A stretch of 64,000 nt of DNA from Plasmodium brasilianum (GCF_023973825.1 NW_027122924.1:269001-333000), one strand, 5' to 3'. Positions 34,557-48,523 are shown, numbered from the stretch's first letter. Made by a program: numbers and translations. Notes: a model not told the origin generated them from the letters alone.

Positions 34557-36549
34557 TTAGAAGTTAATTTGAAATAGATTACGTATCAATTTCATTGGAG
34601 ATCCATATAACAGTTTCCCCGCAAGGACGTATGAAAGAAATATTCCAATAACAATAGTAAAAATAACAAATAAAGACGGAAAAGAAAAAATTTCAAATAC
34701 TTCCAATAGAATTAGGAATGTTATATTTACTATTAGGACAATTAACGGTATACAGAAAAAGGCACGTTTAACACTTCTTTTAAGTTTGGAATTAAGATAT
34801 TGGGTTTCTTTTGCATGTTTTTCTTTCATATCTGATATATCATTTTTAACCTTTTCAATTTTATTTAGTAACGCATGAGCAATTAATGCAGTATTATTGT
34901 CCATGGTTTTATCTATTTGTTCTCTAAGGTCCTCCATTGATTTTGAACTACTATTCTTTGTTTTCAATAACACTATTAAATATTTTTGCTTAGGATAAGA
35001 TGTTTTTTTTTTTCTTAATACTGATTCATCTTCTGAACTACTATCAATATCCCGTCTATCTTTTTCACTATTATATTTTTTTTTTAATATATTACTAGAG
35101 CGAGTTTTAAATTTCTCTTGGACTTCTTTCTTATCCAATGGATTTACATCATCATACATATTAGAATCTAATACTTTTTGTAATGTTTTTTTTTCCTTTT
35201 CTTTCAAATTTTTTAAGCATTCTGATACAACTTCCTTATGATTTAAATGATAGTTATACTTATCTCTTTGATTATATTTATAATTAAGCAAAAATCCTGG
35301 GAAATTCATATCTGATTGTTTTTTTACTGAACTGTTCTCTTTTTTGTTATTTGTTAATACATCTCGTTCAGCTAATTTATCTCTTAATATAACTTCATCA
35401 ATTTTATCATCTAATTCATCTTTATAATTGCGTTTCGTTTTTTTGTTATGTCCGTTATTCTTTTTACTATCATTACAATATTTATCGAAATATATACCAA
35501 GATTTTCCGTGCTACTACTTAAACTACTCTTACTATCAAACAATTTTTTTCTGAATTCACTGTCCAATCCATTAACTTCATTATGTTTTTTTGTTACATT
35601 TTCATTCTGTGTTATTTTATAATTTGTCTTTTGGCTGTTTTTATTTTGATAATTCTTCAAATTTTGCTTGACATTATTATTTGAGCCATTCTTATTACCA
35701 CGCTTATTAAAAATATCATTAGAACTATCTCCTAATGATTCTACGGATGAATTATAAACATCTGCATATGGGTTTTTTACCTTTTCAAAATCTTCATCAT
35801 CATCATTTTCCTCATCATCATCATTTTCCTCATCGTCATCATTAACATTTTCATAACTATCTACACGTTCTTTATAATTCTTTCCATACTTTTTGTTACC
35901 ATTATTACTGTTCGTACCTAATAAAGATATAGTACTACCATGACCATTTGAACTATGGATGCGATCCAATTCGTATAAAATTCTAGAAACTCTCATACCT
36001 AGTTTAATGTGTAGTTCATTCTGCTCAACATCACATGTGTTATTTGAATTACACTAAAAGGGGGAAAAAGAATTATTAAAAATGTACAAAGATGCAGAGA
36101 TGTACAAAGATGCAGAGATGTACAAAGATGCAGAGATGTACAAAGATGCAGAGATGTACAAAGATGCAGAGATGTACAAAGATGCAGAGATGTACAAAGA
36201 TGCAGAGATGTACTAAGATGCAGAGATGTACTAAGATGCAGAGATGTACAAAGATGCAGAGATGTACAAAGATGCAGAGATGTACAAAGATGCAGAGATA
36301 TATAAAGATGTAAAAATCGTACAAAAGTGTAGAAAAAATAAAAATTATTGTTTTACTCATAATATGGTAATACCCATGAAAGTGTAATTCTAACAGTATA
36401 TAAAAAACAAAAATGAAAAATAAACTAACGACAACTTAAAAAATATATACATATATTTAGATGCAATATACATTGATAATCCTTACATTTTTGGTATTTT
36501 CCCTTTCCCAAATAAGGAAGGTAAAAATAAAAGCTTTATAATGTACCAT
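34557..36549 (-). CDS. Plasmodium exported protein, fam-d-like layout, two exons, 519 aa
   Basis: Exon 1 is 36549-36487 (21 codons) with a short hydrophobic signal (AFIFTFLIW) ending at donor GTAAGG. Exon 2 is 36053-34557, after acceptor CTTTTAG, phase 0. A canonical PEXEL RILYE sits at residues 45-49, so plasmepsin V cleavage and export are likely. The central region is Asn/Asp/Lys-rich and low in complexity, with an acidic repeat (DDDEENDDDEEN, about 93-112). A lysine-rich segment follows, then two closely spaced C-terminal transmembrane segments (about 452-473 and 480-500) and a short tail. The exon plan, the FTFLIW signal and the C-terminal membrane pair match the small genes of the array that follows. 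I do not recognise a characterised orthologue; fam-d-like is an inference. The intron contains an 18-bp minisatellite. Confidence 0.75.
36079..36313. repeat. Intron minisatellite, 18-bp (ATGTACAAAGATGCAGAG), about 13 copies
   Basis: Near-perfect array in the intron of the 519-residue exported gene; two units carry a TACTAAG variant. It has no stop in long frames on both strands (MQRCTK on plus, CIFVHL on minus), yet lies between a clear donor and acceptor and is not coding. Confidence 0.95.
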
Positions 36550-39157
36550 TTTAAACTGAATTTATTATGTTTTTTGCGTTAGCAATTTATGACTAGGTAA
36601 TTTTTTCGGTAATTTATATTTTCTTATAATTATATTATATCCTAAAGGTATATTTTCCTAAAATATTATATATGCATAATTATAAAATATGCATATATAT
36701 AAATGCAATGTATATATAATATATTATATTATATATTTGTTTACAATTTTTTATTTGTTATTATTATTTTTTTCTCTTTTTATTCATAATTAAAATAAAA
36801 GATAATATAAAATGTAAAATAAAAAATTAATAAAATATTAGTACATTTTTTCTAAAGTAAATTATATAATGTATAAGTAATAGTAATAAAAAAAAAAAAA
36901 ATTTCTAGAACATTTTTGCAAAATTAGAAATATATATTTTTGCATGTAATATATATATATATATATAATAAAATATATCCTATAATTCACGTATAATTCA
37001 CGGTTTTCCATATTTTTATGCGGGGTAAAAAATAATATTATTTTAAAAATATAAATAAAAGAAAGATATTTATACATGTACTACTGGAAAAGATATAACA
37101 GGGTGAATTTAAGCATTTTTTTGCAATGAAGGGTTATATAAGTACATATATATATTTTGCAGTAAAAAAAAAAAAAAAAATTAGTTAAACTATTTTTTAA
37201 TTCTATAGAAGAATTTAAGATATTATTATACATATATTATATATATAAATATATGTATATTTTGTACAAAAATGTAAACCACATTTTATGTACATAAATA
37301 ATGGAACAGTTTATGTACTTTTTAACTATATGACGATTAATGTATCATTAAAAATATATATTGAATAATTTACAATGAATAATCTTAAAGGGTATATAAT
37401 ATTAAAATCTATGTATACATGTAAAATAACATACATAAAAAAATATGTACTTATAAAAATGTAATTTATACTTTTTTACAATATGAAAAAATATAAATAT
37501 TACATTTATTATGTTATATACAATAAGAAATATTTTCTATAATTTTCTACCATTTTATATAATTACATAAATTAAAAAAGATACAAAAACTTACGGAACA
37601 CTATAAAATTTTAAAAACAAAAAAAAAAAAATTAATCCTTTAACACTGAAAATTTTTCATGGAAAAAAATGTTATATTAGTATTTTTTTTTTTTTTTTTT
37701 GTGTAAATTTTTCAAAAAAAAATGTAAAATAAACAGATGACACATAAATATAAAGTGTAGCAATAATCATTAAGTTATATAATACTCTTTGTCTGACATA
37801 ATATTTATGGTAATATAATAAATTATTTTATTTTTAATATAAAAATAATACAATATATATATTATATATATATATATATATAAGTAATGTTAAAAATGAT
37901 GTATGTGTAAGTGAATATGTTTTAATGTTATGGAAAAATAAAATTGCCCTTTATGTTACCCTCCTTTTATTTTGAAAACATATCAATTTATAGAACTTTC
38001 TTAAGATATTTTACAATTTTATTGCGTTACTGTAATATTATTATATGTCCACAACTAGCTAAATGATATGTATAAATTTTGCTTGGAAATAAATAATTAT
38101 ATTTTTAAACATGTGCGAAGGAAAAGTTTTGCTTCTTTATAAAATTATTACATTTATAAATAATAATTTCGAAATGAAAAATATATACATATTCTATATA
38201 TGTATTTATATAATACAAACAAAGCATAAAAATGGTAATTATTTCGTAAATATTATTATTATATAAAATAGTATTCACAAGTATTTTTTTGATTAAATGA
38301 TAATAAAATGGGTTCAGTTAGATTTTGTTCCCTACTTTTATCCCCCTCCAAAAATAATTTAACCTATGAGGTTGTTATTTACAACGCAAGCACATAAGAA
38401 ATGCTTAATGTGAACATGTTCTATATTAAAATTACTCTTATTCGAAAGAAATTGACATTGAAACATGAGTCGTTTAAAAATATAATGTAATATTAACTGT
38501 TAATGAGTTTTATGGGCAAATGAAGCTGTACTTGGAATAAAATACTAGTACATTTACCAATTAATGATACACTTAAAGCATTTGCCCGTACAAATATAAA
38601 TATATAAATATATATATATATATTTATTTATTTATATTTATATTTACATTTTTTTCAATTTTTTTACATGTTTTATTTGTATCCTTTTGTAGTATCCTTT
38701 ACGGGATATATTATTTATTTTGTTTGCTATACAAAAGAGGAGTTGTATTAGCTTATATATAGGGTTAAGACAACGGACTTTTTTTAAAGGTACGATGTTC
38801 TTTTATTTTCATGGCATAAGAATATATAATATATGTGTAAATGATATATGAAAAGAGAAAATCATTGAAAAAAAATTATATTCTCATAATAATTATTTAA
38901 GTACGAATAATTTGAACAAAAAAAAGTCATGTATTTAATATATATTGAACACTTAAATTAGGTGGTATATATAATCATATATCAAATTATTTTTTAAGAC
39001 AAAATGATAAAAAAAAAATATATTTCACGTAATTTTTTTTATACATAGGTAATATAATACATAGGATGTACAATATGGAATACATGAAAAGTTTTAAGAA
39101 TAATCCATTATTTTCTTCAAAAATAATGAATAATGGATGTAATTTTTGTCGTGTACG
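36550..39157. other. Very AT-rich intergenic region
   Basis: 5' flank of the 519-residue gene and 3' flank of array copy A. Poly-A/T, TATATA and ATATTA tracts only. A block at about 38735-38860 (AAAGGTACGATG ... TTTTCATGGCATA) is repeated downstream of each array gene. Confidence 0.6.
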
Positions 39158-40003
39158 TTAATAGTCATATTTCATCTGTATCTTTCCTTTTGAATTATAA
39201 ATTTTTTCTTTTCTAATTGCTTTTACATAACATTTTACAAATTTTTTCACAGTATATAAAATAGATGCTATAAAAACTAAAAATGGTAGAAAAATGCGAA
39301 TAAATGTTGATGTAAATAAACAAAAACTTATGAATGCATACATAATCGATAGAAGAACTGGAGTACTAATTTGGGCAACCTTGCTAACTATAAACTGAAG
39401 GTTATATACATTATCATTATTTCTTCTATCATCAATGTAGAAAGCACTCATTACTTTATCCTCATACCTCTTATCATATTTCTTTAAAGTTTTACCAATA
39501 GAACTTAATAGAGTTTTTCTCTTTTTTCTTTTATATAAATTTTTTCTTGTTTGTTCATGTAACCTTTCAAAACTATTATAATTGCTATCTTCACCATCAT
39601 GATAATTATAATAATCATATTCGCTATTACCATATTTTGTTGTCAATATTCTACCCTTTAAAGACGAATTTGCATTTCCTTCTCCGCATAATGCTCTCAT
39701 AACATTTGTATCTACGTGGCAATTATTGTTGTTCTGATTATTCAATGATGAATTAAAGGCAGATGTCTACAAATTAAGAAAAATGTAGAATATAAAAAAA
39801 AAAAAAAAATTATTTACTTGATATATTAATATAGTTCCCATATTATTTAAAAAAAAAAAAGAAAAGTTATAACAAAATATTAGGGAAAATAATATATTCA
39901 TTTTTCATATTACGTTATCGAAATATTTCCACATCCATACTAAAAGGGTAAGGGTAAAAAATTTAGAAAAGATGATTTTTTTATTTGATTTTTCTATCAT
40001 CAT
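39158..40003 (-). CDS. Array copy A: small two-TM exported-type protein (fam-d-like), two exons, 232 aa
   Basis: Exon 1 is 40003-39914 (30 codons): a Lys/Asn start followed by a hydrophobic signal (FFTLTLLVWMW), with donor GTAATA. Exon 2 is 39766-39158, after acceptor ATTTGTAG, phase 0. Near the start of exon 2 is RALCGE (54-59) and, exactly 15 residues on, RILTTK (69-74); both resemble relaxed RxLxxE export motifs, but the second has Lys in the last position. An acidic Tyr/Asn-rich stretch follows, then a conserved core (SFERLHEQTRKNLYK, KKYDKRYEDKVMSAF, about 94-139) shared by all copies. Two adjacent transmembrane segments span about 166-185 and 187-203, with a basic tail after. Function unknown. 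Best described as a Plasmodium exported protein resembling P. vivax fam-d; the family name is an inference. Confidence 0.75.
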
Positions 40004-42873
40004 TTTTTTTTTTTTTTTTTAAGTTTTTATATAATAAGGGTAATATAAAAATTATGCCTACGAAAGTATTAATGTTTCTGTTTATAATTCAGTATTATTA
40101 TTTTTTATTTAAATTTTAAGAGATCTAATATTTTATCAAAACATAATATATTTTATTTATTCTTTAATTAAAAATAATTATTTTATATAAAGAAAATTTA
40201 AAGAAAATTAATAATTCAGGAAAATACATCAAAATAATATGTTTTTTACGCAAACTTTTTATACATAATATTATCAAAATAAATACTTCTTAATAACTCA
40301 AGCGATTTTAGTTCAACATAATTTAACTTAAAAAAAATGTAATTGTAATATAGAATAATAATTGTTTAATTTAAAAGCATTATATAAGTGAACAATTTAT
40401 ATATATATTTTTTTATTTTCATAGTTATTAATAAAATTTCTGTATTATTTTGTTAGTATAGGAAATTTGGTAAAATTTTAATAAAAAAATAGTAGCTTAA
40501 ATTTTTGCAAAAAAATTCATAAAAAGAAAAAAAAAAAAAATTAAATATATATCGTACATTTGGAATATTGTGGATTTTTTAAAATTTATTTAACAATATA
40601 CAACATAATTCTTCTTAAAAATATATAGATTAACAAGAAAAAGAAGAGTATTCATAATTTATGTAAACATGACGGAAAATTGAATGTGCAAATTTCGAAA
40701 ATATATGAATTTAACAACTTGTTTAAAATTATAAACACAAAAAAATAATTTATCGATTAAATTTTATATATTCTCTTATTTATTATATATTAATAGATAT
40801 CAATTGCAGTTCTATTTTTACTAAAAATTTTTAAATAAAAAAAAAAAAAAAAATTATGCTTTCATATATAGTATACAATTATGTGTACAAGTAATACATA
40901 AAATTGTATTATTTAATATTATGTATAAATGAAAATATATTAAAGCTAAAAATTGGTACAAATCAAAATATTTTTATTTCATAAATATCCTCCATATTTT
41001 GTTTAAAGAGAAGAAAAGAATGTGTAATAAATTATAAATAGGAATAATATAAAAAAGATAAAAAAAAAAAAATAATAAAATAAAGGTAACAGTTTTAATG
41101 TACAAATAGGATTAAAGCATATACAGGAATTATAATTTTACAAAAAAAAAAAAAAAAAAAAAGAAAAGATAAGATAAGAAAGTGTTCATATAAAATTACT
41201 AATTTTAAAAATGATTTGTGAATTATTATTAGTGTGAGCTTTAAAAATAAGTATGTATTAAAGGATATCGTAGCACTTTGTTTTATATATATATATATAT
41301 ATGTATATTTTGTGTTACAGAATAAATCTTTTTTAATATTTTATTTTGTTTTATCATATAAATTATTTATAAAATCCCCCAATATGGTACATAAAATATG
41401 AAGTGTATTTTCTAATTATGCCACCTTTATTATAAATCATGGAAATGAAATTTTTTAATTCGTTTCACAAGTTTCTACTTAACATAATGAATTGTAAATT
41501 GCAGCTGAAATAAATATCACATATATTTTTTTATCATATATATATATACATAAAATAAAATAGGCGCAAGATATATCAGAAAATATATCTAAAAAAATAG
41601 TATATAATAATTGTATTGCCTACGAATAATTAGTTTAATAAAAAAAAAAAAAAAAAGACCCATCCACAGATATTTGAAAAAAAAATTGTTCATATAAAAA
41701 ATTTTTTATCCAAACATTGTTTTGTATATATTATTATTTAAATAAAATTAATTTTATTTTATCATTTTTCTTAAAAACTTGTCCATAAACATATATATGT
41801 GGTTTTCCATTTAAAACGTTTTGAAGTACTTCTGTTTTAAATTGTGCTGGAGTAGTACAGTTAAAAAACTACAAGATATTTATGATGTTTATATATACAT
41901 ATGTGCATATATATGTATGAAAAACTTATATGGAGTATATACATTATATATTTCAAATAATAAACTACTTCATAATATATTTTTTGTAAGCGTGTTTGAA
42001 CGTGCATTTGAAAATATTTTTTTTATAATGTCTGTATTGCTTTTCATCAATTTACTAGAAATTGTAGATATATTTGAGCATTATTTAATCATAATAATAG
42101 TAATAACAATAATAATTACAATAGTAATAATAATAATTTTGTCCTTTTATATTTACTAATTGTGCATAAATAAGGTAATCTATAATATTATGATATATAG
42201 TAGTTTGCGGTTATAGTATTATTACAGGTAAAATTTGAACATAAAATATTTAAATTTACTGTTGCTTTAATATAATACATTTTATCTTCATATGTATGAA
42301 ATACAAATAATTTAAAGAACGTTTACAAAATATTTTACACAGATTATATTATAAAATTTTATTAGTCATAATATATTATATTATATATTGGTATTAGATA
42401 ATATATTAAAAGCCTGAAAGTTGAGCACAGTTCATCAATAAGTCAGTCGACCAGTCAGTGAATGATTCATTTGCTTACATAATTTTAGGGTAACTTCCTT
42501 TTTCTGAAAGGTATGACTGTTTATTTATTTTTATGGCATACACATATAATGTATGTATAAATGATTTTCAAAAAAGAAAATTACTGAAAACAAATAATAT
42601 TTTCGACACAATTATGTAAGTATGAATAATTAAAACAAATAAAAGTAATGTATGTAATATATATTGAATACTTTAATTAGACTATATATAAAATTATATA
42701 ACAAATTATTTTTTAAGATAAAATATTGAAAATAATATAATTCGAGTATTTTTTTTACACACATGCATAATATAATACATGCAACGTACACTATAGAATG
42801 CATGAAATTGTGAGAATAATCTATTATCTTATTCAAAATTTATGAATTATGTGTGTACTTTTTATCGTATAAG
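40004..42873. other. Array intergenic region A/B
   Basis: No gene supported. A plus-strand frame at 41821-42159 ends in an Ile/Val microsatellite translation; counterparts in other units are broken, so it is not called. The TAATAATAGTAATAAC tract lies at about 42086-42138. Confidence 0.6.
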
Positions 42874-43709
42874 TTAAAAATATTTCTCCTTTATATTTCC
42901 TTTTAAATTATATTTTTTTCCATTGCTACTTCCTTTTAAATAACATTTTACCAATTTTTTCACAGTGTATATAAGTGCTACTGTAAAAACTATAAAAAGT
43001 ATCACTACACGTAAATATGTTTCTGTAAAGTACGAAAAACTTACTATAAAGTACACAAAAGCTGCAAGAGATGGAGCAATAACTTTTTAAATGTGCTTAG
43101 CTGCAGATGAACAATTATTTGAACCACTCATAAATTCATTATCATTAATGTAAAGCGCATTCATTACACTTTCCTCATACTTTTTATCAAATTTCTTTAA
43201 AGGTTTACCAGTAGAATTTAGTAGCGATTTTTTATTTTTTCCTTTATATATATTTTTTTCTGCTTGATCATGTAACCTTTCAAAACTATTATAACTGTTA
43301 TCATGAACATAATAATAACTATCAAATATATTATAGTCAGATTCTGTTTCCAATATTCTACTCTTTAATGACGAATTTTCATTTCCTTCTCTGAATAATA
43401 TTCTCTTAATTTTTGTGTCTAAATGGTAATTATCGATGCTTTGATTATCCAATAATGAACGAAAAGTTTTTGACTAAATATTAAGAAAAATGTAGAAGAT
43501 TAAAAAAAAAAAAAAAATTATTTACTTTATATACTAATGTAATTCTTATTTTATTTAAAAAAAAAAAAAAATGCATAACAAAATATTAGGAGAAATATTA
43601 AATTTAATTTTTATATTACCTGATCGAAATATTACCATGTCCATACTAAAAGGGTAAATGTAAAAAATTTAATAGAAAACGATTTATTATTGAATTTTCC
43701 TACAATCAT
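42874..43709 (-). pseudogene. Array copy B: fam-d-like gene with one nonsense codon in each exon
   Basis: Exon 1 (43709-43620) and exon 2 (43473-42874) align with copies A and C and keep normal splice signals (GTAATA donor, ATATTTAG acceptor). Exon 1 has TAA at 43634-43632 in the segment WTW-stop-YFDQ, where copy A has Lys and copies C and D have Gln. Exon 2 has TAA at 43089-43087 (AAKHI-stop-KVIAPSL), where copy C has NIFKVISPVL. Apart from these two stops the frame is intact to its natural end at 42874. Twin motifs are RILFRE and RILETE at the array's standard 15-residue spacing. The two C-terminal membrane segments and a basic tail remain recognisable. A nonfunctional copy is the simplest reading. 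Confidence 0.75.
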
Positions 43710-45499
43710 TTTTTTTTTTTTTTTTTTTTTTGAAAGTTGCTATATTATTAATGTAATAAAAAGAATTTTGTTTATAAAAGTTTTTCTTTAAAATTCAGTA
43801 GTAATATTGTTTATGTATATAATTTAAAGAGCTCAAAAAAAGTTTTATCAAAATTTAAAATAGTTTTTATTGTTTAATTTTAAATATAAAATTATTTTAT
43901 ATAAGTTAAAGTAATAACCCAGTATATGTATTAAAAGATAATGTTTTTATGCAAACATTTTATAGAACAATACTAACAAAACACATACTCCCTTGCATTT
44001 TTATATGACGTGGTTTTAGTTCAATATAATTTAACTTCAAAAAAAAAAAAAAAATTATATTATCAATATAATAATTGTATAATTTAAACACATTATTAAC
44101 ATTTTATTTATATATATTTTGTATTTACATAATTAGTATTAAATTTTGACTTTATTTTTTTAGACATACGAATTTGTATAAAATTTAAATAAAAAAATAT
44201 TACCTTAAAAATTTCCATAATATATTATGAAAAAATAGGGAAAAAATGAAAAAACTTAATTTATTTATTATAACAAAAACAATATCGACTTTTTATAATT
44301 TATTATCGTTATGTATGTATTTTAAAAAAAAAAAAAATATTATATGTTAACAATGAGAAAACGAATTTATAGAACATGTATTATGCATGATTTAAAATCC
44401 TAATAATGAACTTGCATTAAATAAATATAGCAATACCATATCTTTAAAATTGTTAATAATGAATGTTTACAATAAGATATAGATTAAATTTTTTTTTTTA
44501 TGTTCTTGTTTATAGTTTATTAATACGTATAATTAATTCTAGCTGTATCTTTTTTAACAGCATTTAAATAAGAATATGCTCTCATAAATATGTCTTATGC
44601 ACTTAGGTAAGAAGTAATATGCATAATATTATATTAATTAAAATTATTTATAATATTAAAAAAAATACATGAAAACTATAAATTAGAACAGGATAAAATA
44701 TTTTTATTTTGAAAATAAATTATTCATATTTTGTTCTAAGTAAAAACAAGAAAAAGCAACTAACAATTTATGAATAGTTCGTAATATAATAAAGATGAAA
44801 TAAAGAAAAAATCTAATAAAAATATATTTTATTTTGAAAATAGATTTATCCAAGTTTAAGAATTATAATATGACAACAACAAAAAAAAAAAAAAAAAAAT
44901 GAATATTAAAAGAAATCCTAATATGTCATATATATATTATATATTACGGAAATTTATTTTTTTTAATATTTCATTTTGTTTTATTATATAAATCACATTT
45001 CAAATTCCCAAAAAGGTATATAACTATGAAAAGTATTTTTATATAGTACAACCACATAAATAAATATATAAATAAATATATATATATATATATAATATAT
45101 TTGTTTTTTTGCTATTTCTTAGATAATGCTAAATTGTAATTTATTATTTTATTTAATGCATAATTTACATAGTCTTACATTAAATGTATAATTTTCAAGG
45201 AACTATATGTTTTTTAAAGATTTTCTGCTCATATGCATTTATCAGATTTATCTTTTTTTATAATTACATTAACATATACTTGAATATATCGACTAAATAT
45301 ATCATTTATCTTAATTATTCTTTTTGTATCTTATAACGTCAAATTGTTCTGTTTGATTAGGTGCCTTATAATTTATTATAATTGATTAATCAATAATTTA
45401 TTATTAGCACATATGTTAGGAAATATATTAAAAAAAAGTAAATAAAAATAGTGGAACTTCGACATGTAACAATGAGAATATATATTCATATATATGTAC

Positions 45500-45544
<45 letters not shown>

Positions 45545-46483
45545 AAAAACTTATATACATTAAATATTTCAAAATATAGATTCTTTCATCTTATTTTTTT
45601 TTACGAAGATACTTGAACATATATTAGAAGATATTATTTTACACTGACTATAATCCTTTTAATCAATTTGTAAAAAATTGTGAAGTATTTGAGCATTATT
45701 TAATTATAATAATAGTAATAACAATAATATTTTACCATAGTAATGATAATATTAATTTTGTATATTTATATTTAATAATTGTACGTAAATATGGTAACCT
45801 ATAATATTATGATATATAGTACTGTGTATTAATGATATGATTACGGGTACATTATGAGAATGAAATTTTAAAATTTACTGTTTCTTCAATATAATACATT
45901 TTATCTTCTTACGTACGAAATACAAATAGGATATAAATGTTTACAAATAATTTAGACAAATTCCATTATCAACTTTTATTAGTTCTAACATAATATATTA
46001 TATTATGTTATATTATATATTAGTATTATATTACATAATATATTAAAGGATTATAAATTAAGCACAATCAATCAATCGGTGAACGATATATTTGCTTATA
46101 TATTTTTAAGGAACCTATTTTTTTTTTTAAAGGTATGATATTTATTTATTTTCGTGGGATACAGATATAATGTATGTATAAATAATTTAAAAAAAAAAAA
46201 ATAATTGTTCAAAAAGAATTATTTTTTCGTCAAAATTATTTAAATATAAATAATTTGAGGAAACAAAAATAATGTATATAATATACTTTGAATTCGTAAA
46301 TTAGGTGATATATAAAATCATACGACAAATTATTTTTTAGGACAAAATAATGAAAAAAAAAAGAATTCAAGTATTATTTTTATACTTACATAATATACAC
46401 TACAGAATAAATGAATTTTTAACAAAATTCCATTATCTTATTCAAAATATACGAATTGATGAGTGTTACCTTTATCACATCAG
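43710..46483. other. Array intergenic region B/C
   Basis: Homologous to the other array spacers. It carries a (TA)n tract at about 45502-45535 and a degraded version of the microsatellite block at about 45690-45740. No gene seen. Confidence 0.6.
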
Positions 46484-47318
46484 TTAAAAATATTTTTTCT
46501 CTAGCCTTTTTTTTAACATATATTTTTTTTCATTGCTAAGGGTTTTAATATAACATTTTGCTATTTTTTTTAGAGTATAAACAACTGTAAATATAAAAAC
46601 CATAAATGATATCACTAAAAGGATAGGTATTGATGAAAAATATATACAACTTGTAATGAAGTATACAAGTACTGCAAGTACAGGAGAAATAACTTTAAAA
46701 ATATTACTAGCTACAGATGAAAAGTCATTTGAAACGCTTATAAATCCTATATTATTACTGAAAAACGCATCCATTACATCTTCCTCATACTGTTTATCAT
46801 ATTTCTTAAGAGTTTTTACTATAGAATTTAATAGAGATTTTTTATTTTTTTTTTTATATATGTATATTCCTTCACGTTTATATAACTCTTTAAAATCGTT
46901 ATAATTATTAGTATAATCATCATAATAATTAACATATGGTCTATAATAATATTCTGTTTCCAATATTTTACCATTTAATAACGAATTTTCATTTGATTCT
47001 CCGCGTAATATTTTCATAATTCTTTTGTCTAAATGGTAATTATCATTATTTTGATTACCTAATGATGAACCAAAGGCAGTTGACTAAAAATTAAGAAAAA
47101 TGTAGAAGATTAAAAAAAAAAAAAAAATTATTTACTTCAAACATTAATATATTTCATATTTTATTTAAAAAGAAATATAATACATAATAACAAAGAATTA
47201 AGAAAAATATTAACTTTAATATTTATATTACCTGATCGAAAAATTGCCACGTCCATACTAAAAGGGTAAATGTAAAATATTTAAAAAATAAGTTTTTGTT
47301 ATTTGATTTTTCTACCAT
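46484..47318 (-). CDS. Array copy C: small two-TM exported-type protein (fam-d-like), two exons, 228 aa
   Basis: Exon 1 is 47318-47232 (29 codons): MVEKSNNK start and hydrophobic FTFTLLVWTW, donor GTAATA. Exon 2 is 47083-46484, after acceptor ATTTTTAG, phase 0. In this copy both export-like motifs have Lys in place of Arg: KILRGE (53-58) and KILETE (68-73), which should abolish plasmepsin V recognition if Arg is essential, as it is in known PEXELs. The conserved core (NDFKELYKREGIYIYKKKN, KKYDKQYEEDVMDAF) and two C-terminal transmembrane segments with the tail KKIAKCYIKTLSNEKKYM are intact. So the reading frame survives but export may not. Function unknown; family assignment as for copy A. 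Confidence 0.75.
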
Positions 47319-48523
47319 TATTTTATTATTTTTTTTTTTTTTAAAGTTAATTTTTAATAAATGTAATAAAAAAAATATGTCTACAAAATAATTTGATCAA
47401 CATTCCATAGTATAATTTTTTATTTATATTCTAAGAGCTATAACGTTTTATTAAAATATAAGGTATTATACATATATTTTAATAAAAATTATTATTTTAT
47501 ATAAGAACAAGTAATAATAAGTGAATTTACATTAAATAAAAATCTTTTACATAAGCGTTTTACACATCAATATTAACAAAAGGTATACTTTTAATAACTG
47601 ACCTGATTTTAGTGCAACATAATATAACATAAAAAAAAAATATAATTACAACAAATAATAATTGTATAATTTAAAAGCAATACGTATATCAACAATATAT
47701 ATGTATATGTATTTTTCATTTACATAATTATTAATAAATTTTTCTCATCATTTTATTAGGTGTTTATGAATTCGGTAAAATTTAAATAAAAAAAGAGTAG
47801 CTTAAAAATTTGAATAAAAATCTATGGATAAAAAAGAAGAACGAAAAGAAAAACATAATTCATATAGGAATAGAGTACAAATGTTGTATAATTTATAATG
47901 CTTACTTGATAAGTTACAATTTAATTCTTTTTAAAAATATATATATTATCAATTAGAAAAATAATGTATGCAACATATACACGTGATAGAAAGATGTATG
48001 CATGAACATTGAACATACATGAATTTATTAATATATTTAAAATTTTAAACACAGAATAATAATTTATAGATTAAATTTTATGTACACGCTTATTTATTAT
48101 ATACTAATATATATTAATTGCAGTTTTATTTTTATCAGAATTTTTTAAAAAAGAGTATCCACTTATGTATTGCATACACCTAATTATACAGTGATATATA
48201 TTATTCTATTGATATTCTGTAATCATAAAAATAAATTTAAACTAAAAATTAAAATACGGTAAAATATTTTTATTTTACAAATACATTATTTTGTTCTAAC
48301 AGTAGAAAAGAAGCAATAAAATATTAATAGGAATAATAAAGATGAAAAAAAAATAAAAATAACAATTTTATTCTGTGAATCGAATTAAGACATCATGAAA
48401 TTAAATTAAAAAAAAAAAGGAATAAGTGCAAATAAAATTACTATTTTTAAAACTATTGTATTAAAATATTTTAAGGATATTCCTTAAAAATCATTTAATA
48501 TTAAAGGAAATCCTGACAAAATG

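Noticed and set aside
36600..38300. Possible centromere because of the very high AT content
   Set aside because: G and C are too frequent and there is no compact repetitive core; it also lies inside a gene-family cluster.
41821..42159. 112-codon plus frame in array spacer A/B
   Set aside because: Homologous DNA exists in the other spacers but the frame is not kept there, and a third of it is microsatellite.
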